From the NCBI GenBank assembly GCA_003134815.1, contig PLCO01000056.1, positions 30,485-94,484 of the forward strand: 64,000 nucleotides of DNA, given 5' to 3'. The position numbers and the translations under genes were made by a program. Positions 1 to 9,293 of this stretch are shown here, piece after piece (the stretch's first letter is position 1; every line of letters starts with the position of its first letter). The notes beneath the pieces were generated by a model. The model was not told the DNA's origin. It saw nothing but the letters and a program-made list of their open reading frames with translations, and did no database searches. This DNA comes from Acidobacteriaceae bacterium (GTDB lineage: Bacteria; Acidobacteriota; Terriglobia; Terriglobales; Acidobacteriaceae).

Positions 1-693
1 CTCGGTCCGCAGGCCCCCTTCTGGACCGACAACGGCAGCCAGTTTCTTGCGCCGTTCTTCACGCGCCAGGCCGAGATCGGCGCGAAGTACGAGCCCGGCC
101 AGCGCATTTTGCTCACCGGCGCGCTCTTCCACATGCGCGCGCCGTTCTTCTATCCGAAAATGATCGCAGCGCCGCCTGACAGCGTCTGTCCCAGCGGCGC
201 TGCTGGCGATATCTGCTTCGAGCAGCAGGGCCATGAAACGCACGACGGAATCGAACTCAATGCTGAGGGCAAGGCTGCAAACTGGCTGCGCCTGAATGGC
301 TCGGCAGCGGCCCTGAAGGCGGTATCGTCAGACACTGGCACACTCTCGTTCGACTCGAAGCAGGTCATCAACGTGCCTCACCTGCATACGAATGTATTTG
401 CCGATCTCACGGTGCCCCACTTCCACGGCCTGCACCTGATGCCCGGCTGGAGCTATACCTCGCGCAAGGAGGCTACGCGCGACGACCAAGTGAGCGTGCC
501 CAGCTACAACCTGTTCAACCTTGGCGCGCGGTACACGCCCGGTGGCGAGCGGGGTCACGTCACCTTTCACATTTACGCGAACAACATCGCTAACAAGCAC
601 TACTGGTCCGACACCGGCGCCAGTTACGGCGACACATTTGTGTGGCTGGGTGCGCCGCCGACAGTGCGCCTCGACGCCCACTACACTTTTTAG
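1..693 (+). CDS. TonB-dependent receptor, C-terminal part (5' truncated by window)
   Basis: The reading frame is open from base 1 to the TAG at 691-693, so only the last 230 residues are present. What is seen are alternating amphipathic strands with conserved beta-barrel phrases (YEPG near residue 31, then NLGARYTPGG and IYANNIANKHYW) and a final aromatic residue (HYTF), typical of TonB-dependent outer-membrane receptors that import siderophores, cobalamin or other vitamins. The ligand cannot be read from this fragment. The downstream kinase and PnuC transporter suggest a vitamin, such as thiamine or nicotinamide riboside, but that is inference from context. A palindromic repeat follows the stop. 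Confidence 0.8.
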   Translation, partial: LGPQAPFWTDNGSQFLAPFFTRQAEIGAKYEPGQRILLTGALFHMRAPFFYPKMIAAPPDSVCPSGAAGDICFEQQGHETHDGIELNAEGKAANWLRLNGSAAALKAVSSDTGTLSFDSKQVINVPHLHTNVFADLTVPHFHGLHLMPGWSYTSRKEATRDDQVSVPSYNLFNLGARYTPGGERGHVTFHIYANNIANKHYWSDTGASYGDTFVWLGAPPTVRLDAHYTF

Positions 694-721
694 GAACTGC
701 TTCAAGGGAGCAAGAAGTGTC

Positions 722-784
722 AGGGCACGACTTCAGTCGTGCCGCAAACGGCGACAAAGAATTGAGGGCTTTAGCCCCTGAGGG
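722..784. repeat. Dispersed bipartite palindromic repeat, copy 1
   Basis: Two hairpins separated by a short A-rich linker. The first is a perfect 9-bp stem (724-732 with 735-743); the second pairs 766-770 with 773-777 and ends in CCTGAGGG. A second copy lies at 18369-18430 and aligns along nearly its whole length. Differences in both stems are compensatory (A-T to G-C in stem 1, G-C to A-T in stem 2), which supports selection or copying of a structured element. It lies between the receptor gene and the kinase gene and could act as a terminator or REP-like element. Confidence 0.7.
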
Positions 785-810
785 AAGGCTGTTTTGTCGG
801 CCAACACCAA

Positions 811-2058
811 ATGGAACATGGAATGAACCTGCACCTCAAAGCCCACGGCCCCAAATCTCACGGCCTCGACGGGACGCTGGTCGATCCCGACTGGCCGCCC
901 CTCACGCTCGATGAGCTGCGTCCGATTCTCGCCCGATTCCCCGATCTCGGCGAACCCACGCAGATCCTCTCCGCGAGCCCGCGCCCATTTTCCGCGGCTG
1001 GCGTCGTGGCCGTGCGCAGCGATCGCGACAAGAATCAGCGCGTCTTCGTCAAGCGCCATCACCGCGCTGTGCGCAATCGTGAAGGCTTGCTCGAGGAGCA
1101 TCGCTTTCTTGCGCATTTGCTGGCGCATGGCGCAGCCGTTCCGCGTGTCTTCGTGTCTACTACCGGTGAGACGGCTATCGAATCCGGCGAATGGGCCTAC
1201 GAGGTGCACGAGATTCCGCCGGGAATCGATCTCTACGAGGACGCTATTTCGTGGACGCCGTTTCGCAGCGCCGATCACGCGCGTTCGGCCGGCGCGGCGC
1301 TGGCGCGTCTTCACGTTGCCGCGCAGAATTTCGATGCGCCACGTCGTCAACCCCGGCCACTCGTCGCCGGCCTCACCATTTTTGCCGGCAACAATCCGGC
1401 CGTAGCATTGAAGCGCTACCTCGCCGCGCGTCCTTCGCTTGCGTCGCACAAAGCCGTTCACTCCTGCGCCGAGCAAGCGGTTGAACTGCTTTCGCCCTTT
1501 CACGCCGAGCTTGCGCCGCTTTTGTATTCGCTCACACCGTTGTGGACGCACAACGACCTTCACGCCTCGAATCTCTTCTGGAGCGATGCGGCTCTTGAAA
1601 CTGATCACGTTGCTCATGCAACGGCCATTATCGACTTCGGCCTGGCCGACCGAACTAACGCCGTACACGACATTGCCCACGCCATCGAGCGCAACATCGT
1701 TGAGTGGCTCGCCCTCGTTGACGAGCCGGCGCGCCCTGAAGAAGTACCCATCCACCTCGACCACCTTGTAGCGCTCCTCGATGGCTACGAATCGGTTCGT
1801 CCGCTTACCGACGAAGAATCAGCCGCGCTCGCGCCCATGACGGCGCTGTGCCACGCTGAGTTTGCTCTCTCTGAAGCTGACTATTTTCTCGGCGTTCTGC
1901 ATTCCGACGAGAGAGCGGCGATGGCCTACGACGGCTGGATTGTCGGCCATGCACGCTGGTTTCGCAGCCAAGCTGGCAGCAAACTGCTTGGGGTTCTTCG
2001 CAATCGCGCCGCCGCACGGTCAAAGCCACGCCCGAATCAAGGGACGGATCATTCATGA
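811..2058 (+). CDS. APH-family phosphotransferase (small-molecule kinase)
   Basis: A 415-residue protein with the aminoglycoside-phosphotransferase fold. The Brenner catalytic loop HNDLHASNLFW is near residues 247-257 and the metal-binding IIDFGLAD is near residue 273. An N-terminal region holds the nucleotide-binding lobe. The family phosphorylates hydroxyls of drugs, choline, thiamine or similar small molecules. The stop overlaps the pnuC start as ATGA, so the two are translationally coupled, which suggests the kinase traps the vitamin brought in by PnuC; thiamine or nicotinamide riboside are the natural guesses. A second ATG at 823 has a better purine-rich leader and may be the real start. 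Substrate is inferred, not shown. Confidence 0.75.
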   Translation: MEHGMNLHLKAHGPKSHGLDGTLVDPDWPPLTLDELRPILARFPDLGEPTQILSASPRPFSAAGVVAVRSDRDKNQRVFVKRHHRAVRNREGLLEEHRFLAHLLAHGAAVPRVFVSTTGETAIESGEWAYEVHEIPPGIDLYEDAISWTPFRSADHARSAGAALARLHVAAQNFDAPRRQPRPLVAGLTIFAGNNPAVALKRYLAARPSLASHKAVHSCAEQAVELLSPFHAELAPLLYSLTPLWTHNDLHASNLFWSDAALETDHVAHATAIIDFGLADRTNAVHDIAHAIERNIVEWLALVDEPARPEEVPIHLDHLVALLDGYESVRPLTDEESAALAPMTALCHAEFALSEADYFLGVLHSDERAAMAYDGWIVGHARWFRSQAGSKLLGVLRNRAAARSKPRPNQGTDHS

Positions 2059-2639
2059 CTGCGATCGCCGCTTATCTAACTGCTCACGGTCTGGAGCTCG
2101 CCGGAGTCACCACGGCGGCTCTCGGAATCTGGCTCACCACGCGGCGTTTGCTTATCTGCTGGCCCATCACGCTGGTCTCTATCTTCATTTACATGATCGT
2201 TTTCTACCGTGCGGGCCTTTTTTCTGATGCTTTGCTGCAAGTCTTCTTTGTTGTATTTACTTTCTACGGTTGGTGGCACTGGTGGCGCGGCCTGCGCGAA
2301 GATGGCAAAGTGCGTGTGGTCCCGCTGCCGATGCCGAACCTGATAATCGCTCTCGTCCTTGGCGTGGCAGGGAGTTTTGCTTTGGGAACGCTGGCCAAGC
2401 GTCTTCATGCCGCGCTGCCATACCTTGACGCCATGTTGATGAGCTACAGTTTGGTCGCAACCTGGTGGCAGGCGCGCAAGCACATCGCCAATTGGTGGCT
2501 TTGGATTCTCGTGGACGCGATCTACGTTGGCGAATACATCTACAAGGATCTGTGGCCAACGGCGCTGCTCTATGCGGCCTTTGTGCCTTTCGCGGTGCTC
2601 GGCCTGCGCGACTGGCACCGCGCGGCAGCCAGCGATTAA
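2055..2639 (+). CDS. pnuC: PnuC-family vitamin transporter
   Basis: A 194-residue integral membrane protein of normal PnuC length, with several hydrophobic helices and the family's aromatic signature YGWWHWWRG near residues 72-80. PnuC proteins move nicotinamide riboside, and relatives (PnuT, PnuX) move thiamine or riboflavin, by facilitated diffusion driven by intracellular phosphorylation. The start overlaps the kinase stop by 4 bases, matching that mechanism. The last 4 bases overlap the stop of the convergent dehydrogenase gene. Substrate within the family is uncertain. Confidence 0.85.
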   Translation: MTAIAAYLTAHGLELAGVTTAALGIWLTTRRLLICWPITLVSIFIYMIVFYRAGLFSDALLQVFFVVFTFYGWWHWWRGLREDGKVRVVPLPMPNLIIALVLGVAGSFALGTLAKRLHAALPYLDAMLMSYSLVATWWQARKHIANWWLWILVDAIYVGEYIYKDLWPTALLYAAFVPFAVLGLRDWHRAAASD

Positions 2640-3604
2640 CTCGCCGCTTGCACCACGTTCCGCAGTGGCTCGCCGTTCATGTAGCGCCTCAGCTCATCGG
2701 CCACAGTGCGCAATGCGCGCGGTGCAAACTGAGGCGTCGATCCGCCGATATGCGGCGTGAGCAGCAGATTTGGGCAGCTCCATAGCGGATGGCCTTCGGG
2801 TAAGGGCTCAGGATCGGTCACGTCGAGGGCAGCGCGAATGCGTCCGGAATTGAGCGCATCAACCAACGCGTCGGTATCCACAATTGGGCCGCGTGCGGCA
2901 TTCACCAGCAGCGCGCCCTGCCGCAGCAGCGCGAGCTGTCTCTTGCCAATAAGCCCGCGTGATTCTGCCGTCGACGGCAAGATCAGCACTATTACGTCGG
3001 CACACGGCAGCAAGCTGTCCAGCTCGCTCACGGCGTGCACTTCAGGCTCGGTGCGCGCGCTCCGAGCTACGCGCATCATCTTCACGTCGAACGGCGTCAG
3101 CATGCGCTCGATCTCCTTGCCGATCGCTCCATAGCCAACCAGCAGCACAGATTTACCGGTAAGCTCTTCCGCGAGCACTGGAGGATAAAGTTGTGCATTC
3201 CCAGTGATTCTTGCGTAGTGTTCGCTGGCCTCGTATCGGCGCTTCCAGATTCCGGAGCGCTGAATGTCGAGATACAACGGAAAGTACTTGAGCATGGCCA
3301 GGATTGACGACACCGTCCACTCTGCAGTGGAGATGTTGTGCGCGCCATGCGCATTGCAAATCGTTACGTGCGGCCCCACCGTCTCAGGAATCCACTCCGT
3401 TCCCGCCATCATGGCGAGCACCAGTTTCACGCCGCGCAACCGTGGCCATGCGCGTATCGCCTTGGTGGAATACGGGTCGGGAATCCACACATCGATGTCG
3501 ATGTCGCGGTCGATTTTGTCCGACACGGGGATCAATTCGATCCCCTCGGGAAAATCGCGGAAAAGCTCAAACGATAGAGTGGCTGGGTATCCGACTCGCA
3601 GCAT
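2636..3604 (-). CDS. D-isomer-specific 2-hydroxyacid dehydrogenase family protein
   Basis: A 322-residue NAD(P)-dependent dehydrogenase, from the ATG at 3604 that begins MLRVGYPATL; the frame is open further upstream, but without family-like sequence. Visible motifs: Rossmann GYGAIG, substrate-binding Arg in NAARGPIVD, the catalytic Glu region DPEPLPEGHPLW and the catalytic His in TPHIGGST. These match the glyoxylate/hydroxypyruvate reductase and phosphoglycerate dehydrogenase superfamily. The exact substrate is not readable. The gene converges on pnuC with a 4-base overlap and is divergent from the FUSC gene. Confidence 0.85.
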   Translation of the reverse strand: MLRVGYPATLSFELFRDFPEGIELIPVSDKIDRDIDIDVWIPDPYSTKAIRAWPRLRGVKLVLAMMAGTEWIPETVGPHVTICNAHGAHNISTAEWTVSSILAMLKYFPLYLDIQRSGIWKRRYEASEHYARITGNAQLYPPVLAEELTGKSVLLVGYGAIGKEIERMLTPFDVKMMRVARSARTEPEVHAVSELDSLLPCADVIVLILPSTAESRGLIGKRQLALLRQGALLVNAARGPIVDTDALVDALNSGRIRAALDVTDPEPLPEGHPLWSCPNLLLTPHIGGSTPQFAPRALRTVADELRRYMNGEPLRNVVQAAS

Positions 3605-3781
3605 GGAAATGCGGCGCAGGCGGCCGCGGGCTCCTTGAATGTATGGTATCCCAGTCGCGATTGCGCGATTCGCGGCAACCGCCATCATTGAATGCCGCTG
3701 TTCGAAGACGGAAATCGCGCAAAGCTATGCGGGTCGCAATCTATCCTGAAAGAGCATAAGAATTGACCTCAACCTGCAATC

Positions 3782-4927
3782 ATGCGCTTGAAACCCAAGA
3801 GAACGTGGTCACAGCACCAACTCACCGCGAAACTGCGCGTTGAGGGCGGTGGCCAGCATGGATTGCTGAACTTCGAGCGACGCCGCCTGCTCATCGACGC
3901 GGCCAAGACCGCACTGGCCGCTGCTCTTTGCTGGTGGCTCGCGTTGCGATTCGGCCTGCATGACGGCTATTGGGGCTCGATAAGCGCCATCATAGTCTTG
4001 CAATCGAACGTCGGCGCCACGGTAACGGCTTCACGCGATCGCTTGCTTGGAACATTGATGGGCGCGGCGTTCGGTTTTGCCTGTTCCGTTTTCGGCGCGC
4101 CTCCGTGGAATTACATTCTCGCCGTAATCCTCGCGGTGGTCGTTTGCGGCCTGCTCAGCCTTCGTAACAGCTCCCGGCTTGCCGCGGTCACCATCACCAT
4201 CATCATGCTTGTTCCCAAATCCGGCTCGCGTTGGGGCCTGGCGCTGGATCGCGTGGGCGAGGTGCTGCTCGGAATCGTTGTCGCGCTCGCGATCACTACG
4301 CTCGTTTTCCCTGATCGCGCGCGCCTTTGGCTGCGCGATGGCCTGGGCCAGGAGTTTCTGATGCTCGGCGCCTTCTTCGCGGCAATTCTCGAGGGCTTTC
4401 GCGGCGCGCCATCGCAGAATCTATTGGCTTTGCGCGAGGACGTTCTGGCCTTGCTCCGCCGAAACAGCCAGCTTCTCGACGCGGCGCGCAACGAGCCGAG
4501 CGGCCCCGGCACGCGCGAGGGCCTCAGCATGCTTTCGCAATTTGGCCGCTCTCTTTATGACGCGCTCGTCGCCCTTGAGTTCGCGGTAAAGGACAGCCAC
4601 GAAGACCGATTCGCGCAGCAATTGGAGCCGGCGCTCTCGCGTCTTGCCGCGGACATCCACACCGGGTTCATTTATGTGGCGAGTTGCATTCACAAATGGC
4701 GATTTTATTTATCCGCCCCTGGAATCGACCTGGAGCAAGACATCGCCAATCTCGAGGCCCGCATGGATGAAGTTCGTCACACAGGAATCGGCTTCTCGCA
4801 GGCCGAATTGCTGCGTGCCTATGCGGTCCAGCTTCATCTCAAGCAAATCGCCCGTTTGCTTCGTTCCGCGCGTATTGAAACCAGCGAAGCAGTAGGCGAG
4901 ACCAAACACGCTGTCGAATCCATCTAA
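3782..4927 (+). CDS. FUSC-family membrane protein (aromatic-acid exporter-like)
   Basis: 381 residues. Residues about 38-190 form several hydrophobic helices with the family phrases DGYWGSISAIIVLQ and DRLLGTLMGAAFG. The C-terminal half is soluble and helical. This matches the FUSC/aromatic acid exporter (YccS/AaeB/fusaric acid resistance) group, where members export aromatic acids or other small molecules across the inner membrane. The usual second membrane half of long FUSC proteins is missing, so this is the short form. No clear Shine-Dalgarno precedes the ATG. It is a stand-alone gene, convergent with hisA. Confidence 0.75.
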   Translation: MRLKPKRTWSQHQLTAKLRVEGGGQHGLLNFERRRLLIDAAKTALAAALCWWLALRFGLHDGYWGSISAIIVLQSNVGATVTASRDRLLGTLMGAAFGFACSVFGAPPWNYILAVILAVVVCGLLSLRNSSRLAAVTITIIMLVPKSGSRWGLALDRVGEVLLGIVVALAITTLVFPDRARLWLRDGLGQEFLMLGAFFAAILEGFRGAPSQNLLALREDVLALLRRNSQLLDAARNEPSGPGTREGLSMLSQFGRSLYDALVALEFAVKDSHEDRFAQQLEPALSRLAADIHTGFIYVASCIHKWRFYLSAPGIDLEQDIANLEARMDEVRHTGIGFSQAELLRAYAVQLHLKQIARLLRSARIETSEAVGETKHAVESI

Positions 4928-5001
4928 CGAACTCATCTGAGCCGAAGCGACTCGGGGAAAGCTTTTGCCAGTATCCGGAAAGAACGCGCCGGAAAGCAGA
5001 A

Positions 5002-5679
5002 TCAAACTGCAAGCAACTCCGTGTACACCGCCATGCCCACGACGGCATCGGCGCCGATCGCATCGAGCGCGTCCACTTCCTGTTGGCTGCGAATGCCACC
5101 GGCTACGATCAGTTGGCGTTTTGTAAGTTTGCGCAAACGCGCTGCGGTCTCTGTGGGAAAGCCCTGCATCATTCCCTCGCCGTCCACATGCGTGTAGAGA
5201 AATGCCGCGGCGTAGGTATCAAGCTGCGGAATCGCGTCGTCGGGAGTCAGCTCCACCTGCGCCTTCCATCCCTTTACGGCAATGCGGCCATTTTTCGTGT
5301 CGATGCCGGCCACCACACGCTCCGCGCCAACGCTCTCTGCCATCTCGGCAGCGAACGCTGTATTGACCGCGCCCTCCGGCGAGAAGAAAGCCGACCCGAT
5401 GATGACGCGCTTCGCTCCGGCATCCAGCACTTGCCGCGCGCGTTCTATCGAGTGGATTCCGCCGCCCGCCTGACAAGGGAGGCGCTTTGCGATCTGCTCC
5501 ACCAGCGCGGAATTGTCGCCCTGCCGCATGGCTGCGTCCAGGTCGATCAACTGGACCAATGGAAATTTGGAAAACTTTTCGAACCAATACTCAAAATCGT
5601 CGAACGCCAGGCGCAGCTTTTCACCCTGCACAAGCTGCACAATGCGGCCGCCCATCAGATCAATCGAAGGAATCAACAT
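5002..5679 (-). CDS. hisA: Phosphoribosylformimino-5-aminoimidazole carboxamide ribotide isomerase
   Basis: Fourth-step isomerase of histidine synthesis (ProFAR to PRFAR), a TIM barrel. At 225 residues it is slightly shorter than the usual 240-250. The N-terminal catalytic Asp is in IPSIDLMGG and the second catalytic Asp in [14 protein letters not shown] and AGGIRS are the phosphate-binding loops. It is the last gene of the operon; its ATG overlaps the hisF stop by 7 bases and has a GTGAGG ribosome site. The very similar hisF is immediately upstream, but the [10 protein letters not shown] loop identifies this one as HisA. Confidence 0.93.
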   Translation of the reverse strand: MLIPSIDLMGGRIVQLVQGEKLRLAFDDFEYWFEKFSKFPLVQLIDLDAAMRQGDNSALVEQIAKRLPCQAGGGIHSIERARQVLDAGAKRVIIGSAFFSPEGAVNTAFAAEMAESVGAERVVAGIDTKNGRIAVKGWKAQVELTPDDAIPQLDTYAAAFLYTHVDGEGMMQGFPTETAARLRKLTKRQLIVAGGIRSQQEVDALDAIGADAVVGMAVYTELLAV

Positions 5680-6452
5680 GGCAGCCTCACGGGAACTCCG
5701 GCTTGCGCAAGTTCTGTTTTCAGATCTCTCGCGCTTGAAACACCAAAGTGAAAAATGCTTGCCGCGAGCGCCGCGTCGGCCTTGCCACGCCCAAACACAT
5801 CGGCAAAGTGCGCCACCGTTCCCGCGCCGCCTGAGGCAATCACGGGAATGCCCACGGCCTCGCTTACCGCCGCGGTCAATTCACAGTCAAAACCCGCACG
5901 CGTTCCGTCGGAGTCCATCGAGGTCAGAAGAATCTCGCCCGCGCCGCGCTGTTCCGCCTCGCGCGCCCACTCGACGACGGTTCGACCGACGGAACGGCGG
6001 CCTCCCTGCACGTACACTTGCGCATCGCGCACAGGATCTGCGGCAGCCGGGTCGCGCCTCGCATCGATGGCGACGACGACAGCCTGTGCGCCGAAGCTCG
6101 CGCCAATCGCGCTGATGAGTGCGGGGTCGGCCAGTGCCGCTGAGTTGATGCTGACCTTGTCCGCGCCCGCCTCGAACACTTGTTCGGCATCCCGCGCCGA
6201 GCGAATGCCACCGCCCACGCAAAACGGCACAAACAGCTCACGCGCCGTGCGACGAACCGTGTCAAGCAGCGTCCGTCGTCCCTCGTGCGTCGCCGTAATG
6301 TCCAGCAGCACAATCTCGTCTGCGCCCTCGCGTGCGTGCCTCGCCGCCTGTGTCGCCGGATCACCCGCGTCGACAAGATCGACAAACTGCACGCCCTTGA
6401 CCACGCGGCCCGCGTGCACATCGAGGCAGGCAATAATGCGCTTAGTCAGCAT
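5673..6452 (-). CDS. hisF: Imidazole glycerol phosphate synthase, cyclase subunit
   Basis: A 259-residue TIM barrel. It uses ammonia from HisH to convert PRFAR to imidazole glycerol phosphate and AICAR. Catalytic Asp residues are in [16 protein letters not shown] and in VVAIDARR; phosphate loops are CVGGGIRS and ASGGAG. Start is 3 bases after the YcxB-like gene; the stop overlaps hisA. The partner hisH is separated from it only by the YcxB-like gene. Confidence 0.95.
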   Translation of the reverse strand: MLTKRIIACLDVHAGRVVKGVQFVDLVDAGDPATQAARHAREGADEIVLLDITATHEGRRTLLDTVRRTARELFVPFCVGGGIRSARDAEQVFEAGADKVSINSAALADPALISAIGASFGAQAVVVAIDARRDPAAADPVRDAQVYVQGGRRSVGRTVVEWAREAEQRGAGEILLTSMDSDGTRAGFDCELTAAVSEAVGIPVIASGGAGTVAHFADVFGRGKADAALAASIFHFGVSSARDLKTELAQAGVPVRLPC

Positions 6453-6455
6453 GGC

Positions 6456-6968
6456 TTACTTCCTCGCCAGATTTCGTTGAATGATAGTTATTAGTTCCAT
6501 CTTTTGCTCCACCGACATTGCGCTGATGGGAAAAATAACAAAGCAATCCTTGCTGGTGTAGAGCAGGATAATTTTGTCATTTCGCGCGACGGCGACAAAA
6601 CAATTCCAGAACCTCTTTGTCTCGCTAACTCCGGGAACCTGGATCAGAACACATTCGTCATCAACGAAGACGGAGCATTGATCCTGGCCGGCGTTTTGCC
6701 TATGGCGGCGTCGAGCAATATTGCGGGATGCGAGGCCCGTCACGATTCCGACCCAAAGCAGAGCAGATGCGAAACTGAGGACAAGCCAGCCCGGTAAGGT
6801 GTTTGTCTTTGGGCCGTAGGCACCCAAAAGCACCAACCCAACTACAGATAGGACGGGAGCAATTCGATAGAGCAATAGGAAGCGCACCCACCTGCCGGCA
6901 TTCTGGCGCTGGTGGAGCCGAAACGCCTCGTCGTAGTCCCCTACGGATAATGTGCAATTGAACGTCAT
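6456..6968 (-). CDS. YcxB-like membrane protein inside the his operon
   Basis: 170 residues from the ATG at 6968, whose ATGA overlaps the hisH stop; an alternative ATG lies 9 bases upstream. Two hydrophobic helices (about residues 30-50 and 57-80) separate an N-terminal part from a C-terminal beta-rich domain with phrases such as FWNCFVAVARNDKIILLYTS, the layout of YcxB-like proteins of unknown function. It is coupled to hisH upstream and lies 3 bases before hisF, so it is translated from the his mRNA. It separates two genes whose products form one enzyme complex. No role in histidine synthesis is known. Confidence 0.75.
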   Translation of the reverse strand: MTFNCTLSVGDYDEAFRLHQRQNAGRWVRFLLLYRIAPVLSVVGLVLLGAYGPKTNTLPGWLVLSFASALLWVGIVTGLASRNIARRRHRQNAGQDQCSVFVDDECVLIQVPGVSETKRFWNCFVAVARNDKIILLYTSKDCFVIFPISAMSVEQKMELITIIQRNLARK

Positions 6969-7570
6969 CGATTCCATCCCAAAAAATTCCGCAGAATCTT
7001 CAGCCCGGTCTCGCTGGACTTTTCCGGATGAAACTGCACGCCCATCACGTTGCCGCGCTCCACCGCCGCCGCGAACGGCTCAATATATTGCGCCACGGCC
7101 GCGGTGTCCGCCGTAACCGGGCCTTTGTACGAGTGCGTAAAGTAGACAAACTCGCCCGGTTCGACGCCTGCCAGCAATCGCGAGCTCGGACGCACTTCGA
7201 GCGAATTCCAACCGACGTGCGGAACTTTTTCCGTGCTTTCAGCAAAGCGCGTACAAGATTCAGAGAAATGCACAAGCCCAGGCTGCTCGGGCGCTTCGCT
7301 CGATCCGGCATAAAGCCACTGCATCCCGACGCAAATTCCTAGAAACGGCACGCCGCGCGCAATTGCCGCTCGGATCGCACCTGTCAGCCCTGTTGCATCC
7401 AGCCGCTCCGTCGCTGCAAAGTGGCCCACACCGGGAAGAACGATGCGCTCCGCTGACTCAACGAGCGACAAATCGCCGTCCGTCACAACCGTCTCCGCGC
7501 CAAGATGTCGCAGCGTCTTCAGCACGGATGTCAGATTGCCGGCTTTGTAGTCGATGACAACGACGCGCAT
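6965..7570 (-). CDS. hisH: Imidazole glycerol phosphate synthase, glutaminase subunit
   Basis: 201 residues, normal length. Class I glutamine amidotransferase that feeds ammonia to HisF. The nucleophile Cys is in FLGICVGMQWLY near residue 80, and the His/Glu pair is in MGVQFHPEKSSETG. N-terminal VIDYKAGNL is family-typical. The ATG shares one base with the hisB stop, and its stop overlaps the next gene as ATGA. Confidence 0.95.
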   Translation of the reverse strand: MRVVVIDYKAGNLTSVLKTLRHLGAETVVTDGDLSLVESAERIVLPGVGHFAATERLDATGLTGAIRAAIARGVPFLGICVGMQWLYAGSSEAPEQPGLVHFSESCTRFAESTEKVPHVGWNSLEVRPSSRLLAGVEPGEFVYFTHSYKGPVTADTAAVAQYIEPFAAAVERGNVMGVQFHPEKSSETGLKILRNFLGWNR

Positions 7571-8199
7571 CAGAGCAGCCCTTTTGTCGACGGCAACATT
7601 TTGCCTAGTTGCTTGTCGCGCGAGCAGGCCACGCGAAGTGCCCGCGCGAATGCCTTGAAGATGGCCTCGATCTTGTGGTGATTCGAACGGCCGTACATGG
7701 TCTTCACATGTACGTTGGCCCGTGCGCCGCGAGCGAAGCCTTCGAAAAAGTCCGTTACCAACTCGGACTGTAAATCGCCAACAAGCCGTGTGCGTACCTT
7801 CGTGTCGACAGCAAAGGCCGCGCGCCCGCTCAAGTCCACGGCCGCAATCGCCAGCGTCTCATCCATCGGCATCACAAAGTAGCCGGCACGCAGTATGCCT
7901 CGCTTGTCGCCTAACGCGCGGTCGAATGCTTCTCCCAACGCGATGCCCACGTCCTCAACAGTGTGGTGCTGGTCTACATCCAGATCGCCTTTGCAGGCGA
8001 GATCGAGGTCAAACGCGCCGTGCCGCGTGAACAGCTCCAACATGTGATCGAAGAAGCGAATTCCAGTGGAGACTTTGTACCGTCCCTGTCCCTCGATGGT
8101 CATCTCGATCTCAATGCGCGTCTCATTGGTGTTGCGCACCACCGTTGCTGTGCGCGCGGCCGGTCGCCTTTTCGCCGCTTTGTTCTTCTTCGCTTTCAT
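7570..8199 (-). CDS. hisB: Imidazoleglycerol-phosphate dehydratase
   Basis: 209 residues. Dehydrates imidazole glycerol phosphate to imidazole acetol phosphate. The manganese-binding motifs are visible: [18 protein letters not shown] and [10 protein letters not shown]. This is the monofunctional form without the histidinol phosphatase domain found in enterobacteria. A basic Lys/Arg/Ala-rich N-terminal extension of about 17 residues precedes the domain. The start overlaps the hisC stop (ATGA). Confidence 0.95.
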   Translation of the reverse strand: MKAKKNKAAKRRPAARTATVVRNTNETRIEIEMTIEGQGRYKVSTGIRFFDHMLELFTRHGAFDLDLACKGDLDVDQHHTVEDVGIALGEAFDRALGDKRGILRAGYFVMPMDETLAIAAVDLSGRAAFAVDTKVRTRLVGDLQSELVTDFFEGFARGARANVHVKTMYGRSNHHKIEAIFKAFARALRVACSRDKQLGKMLPSTKGLL

Positions 8200-9293
8200 C
8201 GCTTCCTGCTTTCCGCGCGTAGCGTGGCTATAGCGTTGTTTAGCGCCATAACGGTCTGCCGCATCTGCCCGCGCGTCCCAATGGTGATGCGCACGCGGCC
8301 GTCGCAGCCGGGATCGCTCGATCGGTCGCGGACCAGCACGCCGGCATCGCGCATGAGTTGCACAAATTTCGCGTGCTGCGCGCCAATCTCAACCAGCACG
8401 AAATTTGCCCGGCTCGGCCAGCGCCGCACTTCAGCCGCATCGAGCGCCGCCTCAAAGTCTGCACGCGCTGCCAGCACCTCGCCCACATACCAATCGAGGT
8501 AAACCGTATCTTCGAGCGCTGGCGGCAGGCACGCCAGCGCAAGAGAGTTCACGCTGTAGGGTGAGAGCACGCGCCGAACCCATCGCATTAGGTCGGCCGG
8601 TCCGGCAAGCAATCCCAACCGTAATCCCGCCAGCCCGTAAGCCTTCGAGAAGGTGCGCGCGACGACGAGATTTGGCAGCGTTCCCACAAGGTCCATCACC
8701 GTCTCGCCGAAGAAATGAAAATACGCCTCGTCGACCAGCAAGACGGCCTGCGGCGCGCGGCGCGCCAGTTCGAGTAGCTGCTCGCGTGTGGCCACGGAAC
8801 CCGATGGGCTGTTGGGATTGGCAATTGCAATCACTTTTTTTCGCGGCGTTATCGCTGCTAGCAGCCGCTCGAATGGAAACTGCAAATCGTCGGCTGCCTG
8901 CACTGTGACCACTTGCGCGTCCGTCGCCGAGGCGTACACCTCATACATGGTGTACGTAGGCACAGGCATCAAGACTTCGTCGCCCGCTTCGAGGAACGTT
9001 TCGAAGAGGACGTGAATTGCCTCATCGACGCCGTTAGTCAGCACGACCTGCTCGGGGCGCAAGCCAAGATTCTCGGCCACGATTGCCTCCACTGGCTCGC
9101 GTTCGGGATAGCGCGTCAATGCTCCGGCCGAAATCTGCGCCAGCGTTTCGCGCACTTTCGGCGAGCACTCGAGAGTGTTCTCGTTGAAGTCCAGCCGCAT
9201 GGCGTCACGGCTGCCCAGCGGAGGGTGATACTCCTTCATTTGCCGCACGCGCGCACGCGGCGCAGGAGTTGCCGTTATCGTTGCCTCAGCCAT
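8196..9293 (-). CDS. hisC: Histidinol-phosphate aminotransferase
   Basis: 365 residues, PLP-dependent fold type [13 protein letters not shown] near the N-terminus, ANPNSPSG, the PLP Asp/Tyr region [12 protein letters not shown] and the Schiff-base Lys in [16 protein letters not shown] are visible. The start at 9293 is chosen because a strong AGGAGGG site ends 3 bases before this ATG; the frame is open another 66 bases upstream without support. This ATG lies inside the end of hisD (8-base overlap). Confidence 0.94.
   Translation of the reverse strand: MAEATITATPAPRARVRQMKEYHPPLGSRDAMRLDFNENTLECSPKVRETLAQISAGALTRYPEREPVEAIVAENLGLRPEQVVLTNGVDEAIHVLFETFLEAGDEVLMPVPTYTMYEVYASATDAQVVTVQAADDLQFPFERLLAAITPRKKVIAIANPNSPSGSVATREQLLELARRAPQAVLLVDEAYFHFFGETVMDLVGTLPNLVVARTFSKAYGLAGLRLGLLAGPADLMRWVRRVLSPYSVNSLALACLPPALEDTVYLDWYVGEVLAARADFEAALDAAEVRRWPSRANFVLVEIGAQHAKFVQLMRDAGVLVRDRSSDPGCDGRVRITIGTRGQMRQTVMALNNAIATLRAESRKR

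Noticed and set aside
733..1764. Long open frame antisense to the APH kinase
   Set aside because: Shadow frame typical of GC-rich DNA; the plus-strand frame has the full kinase motifs.
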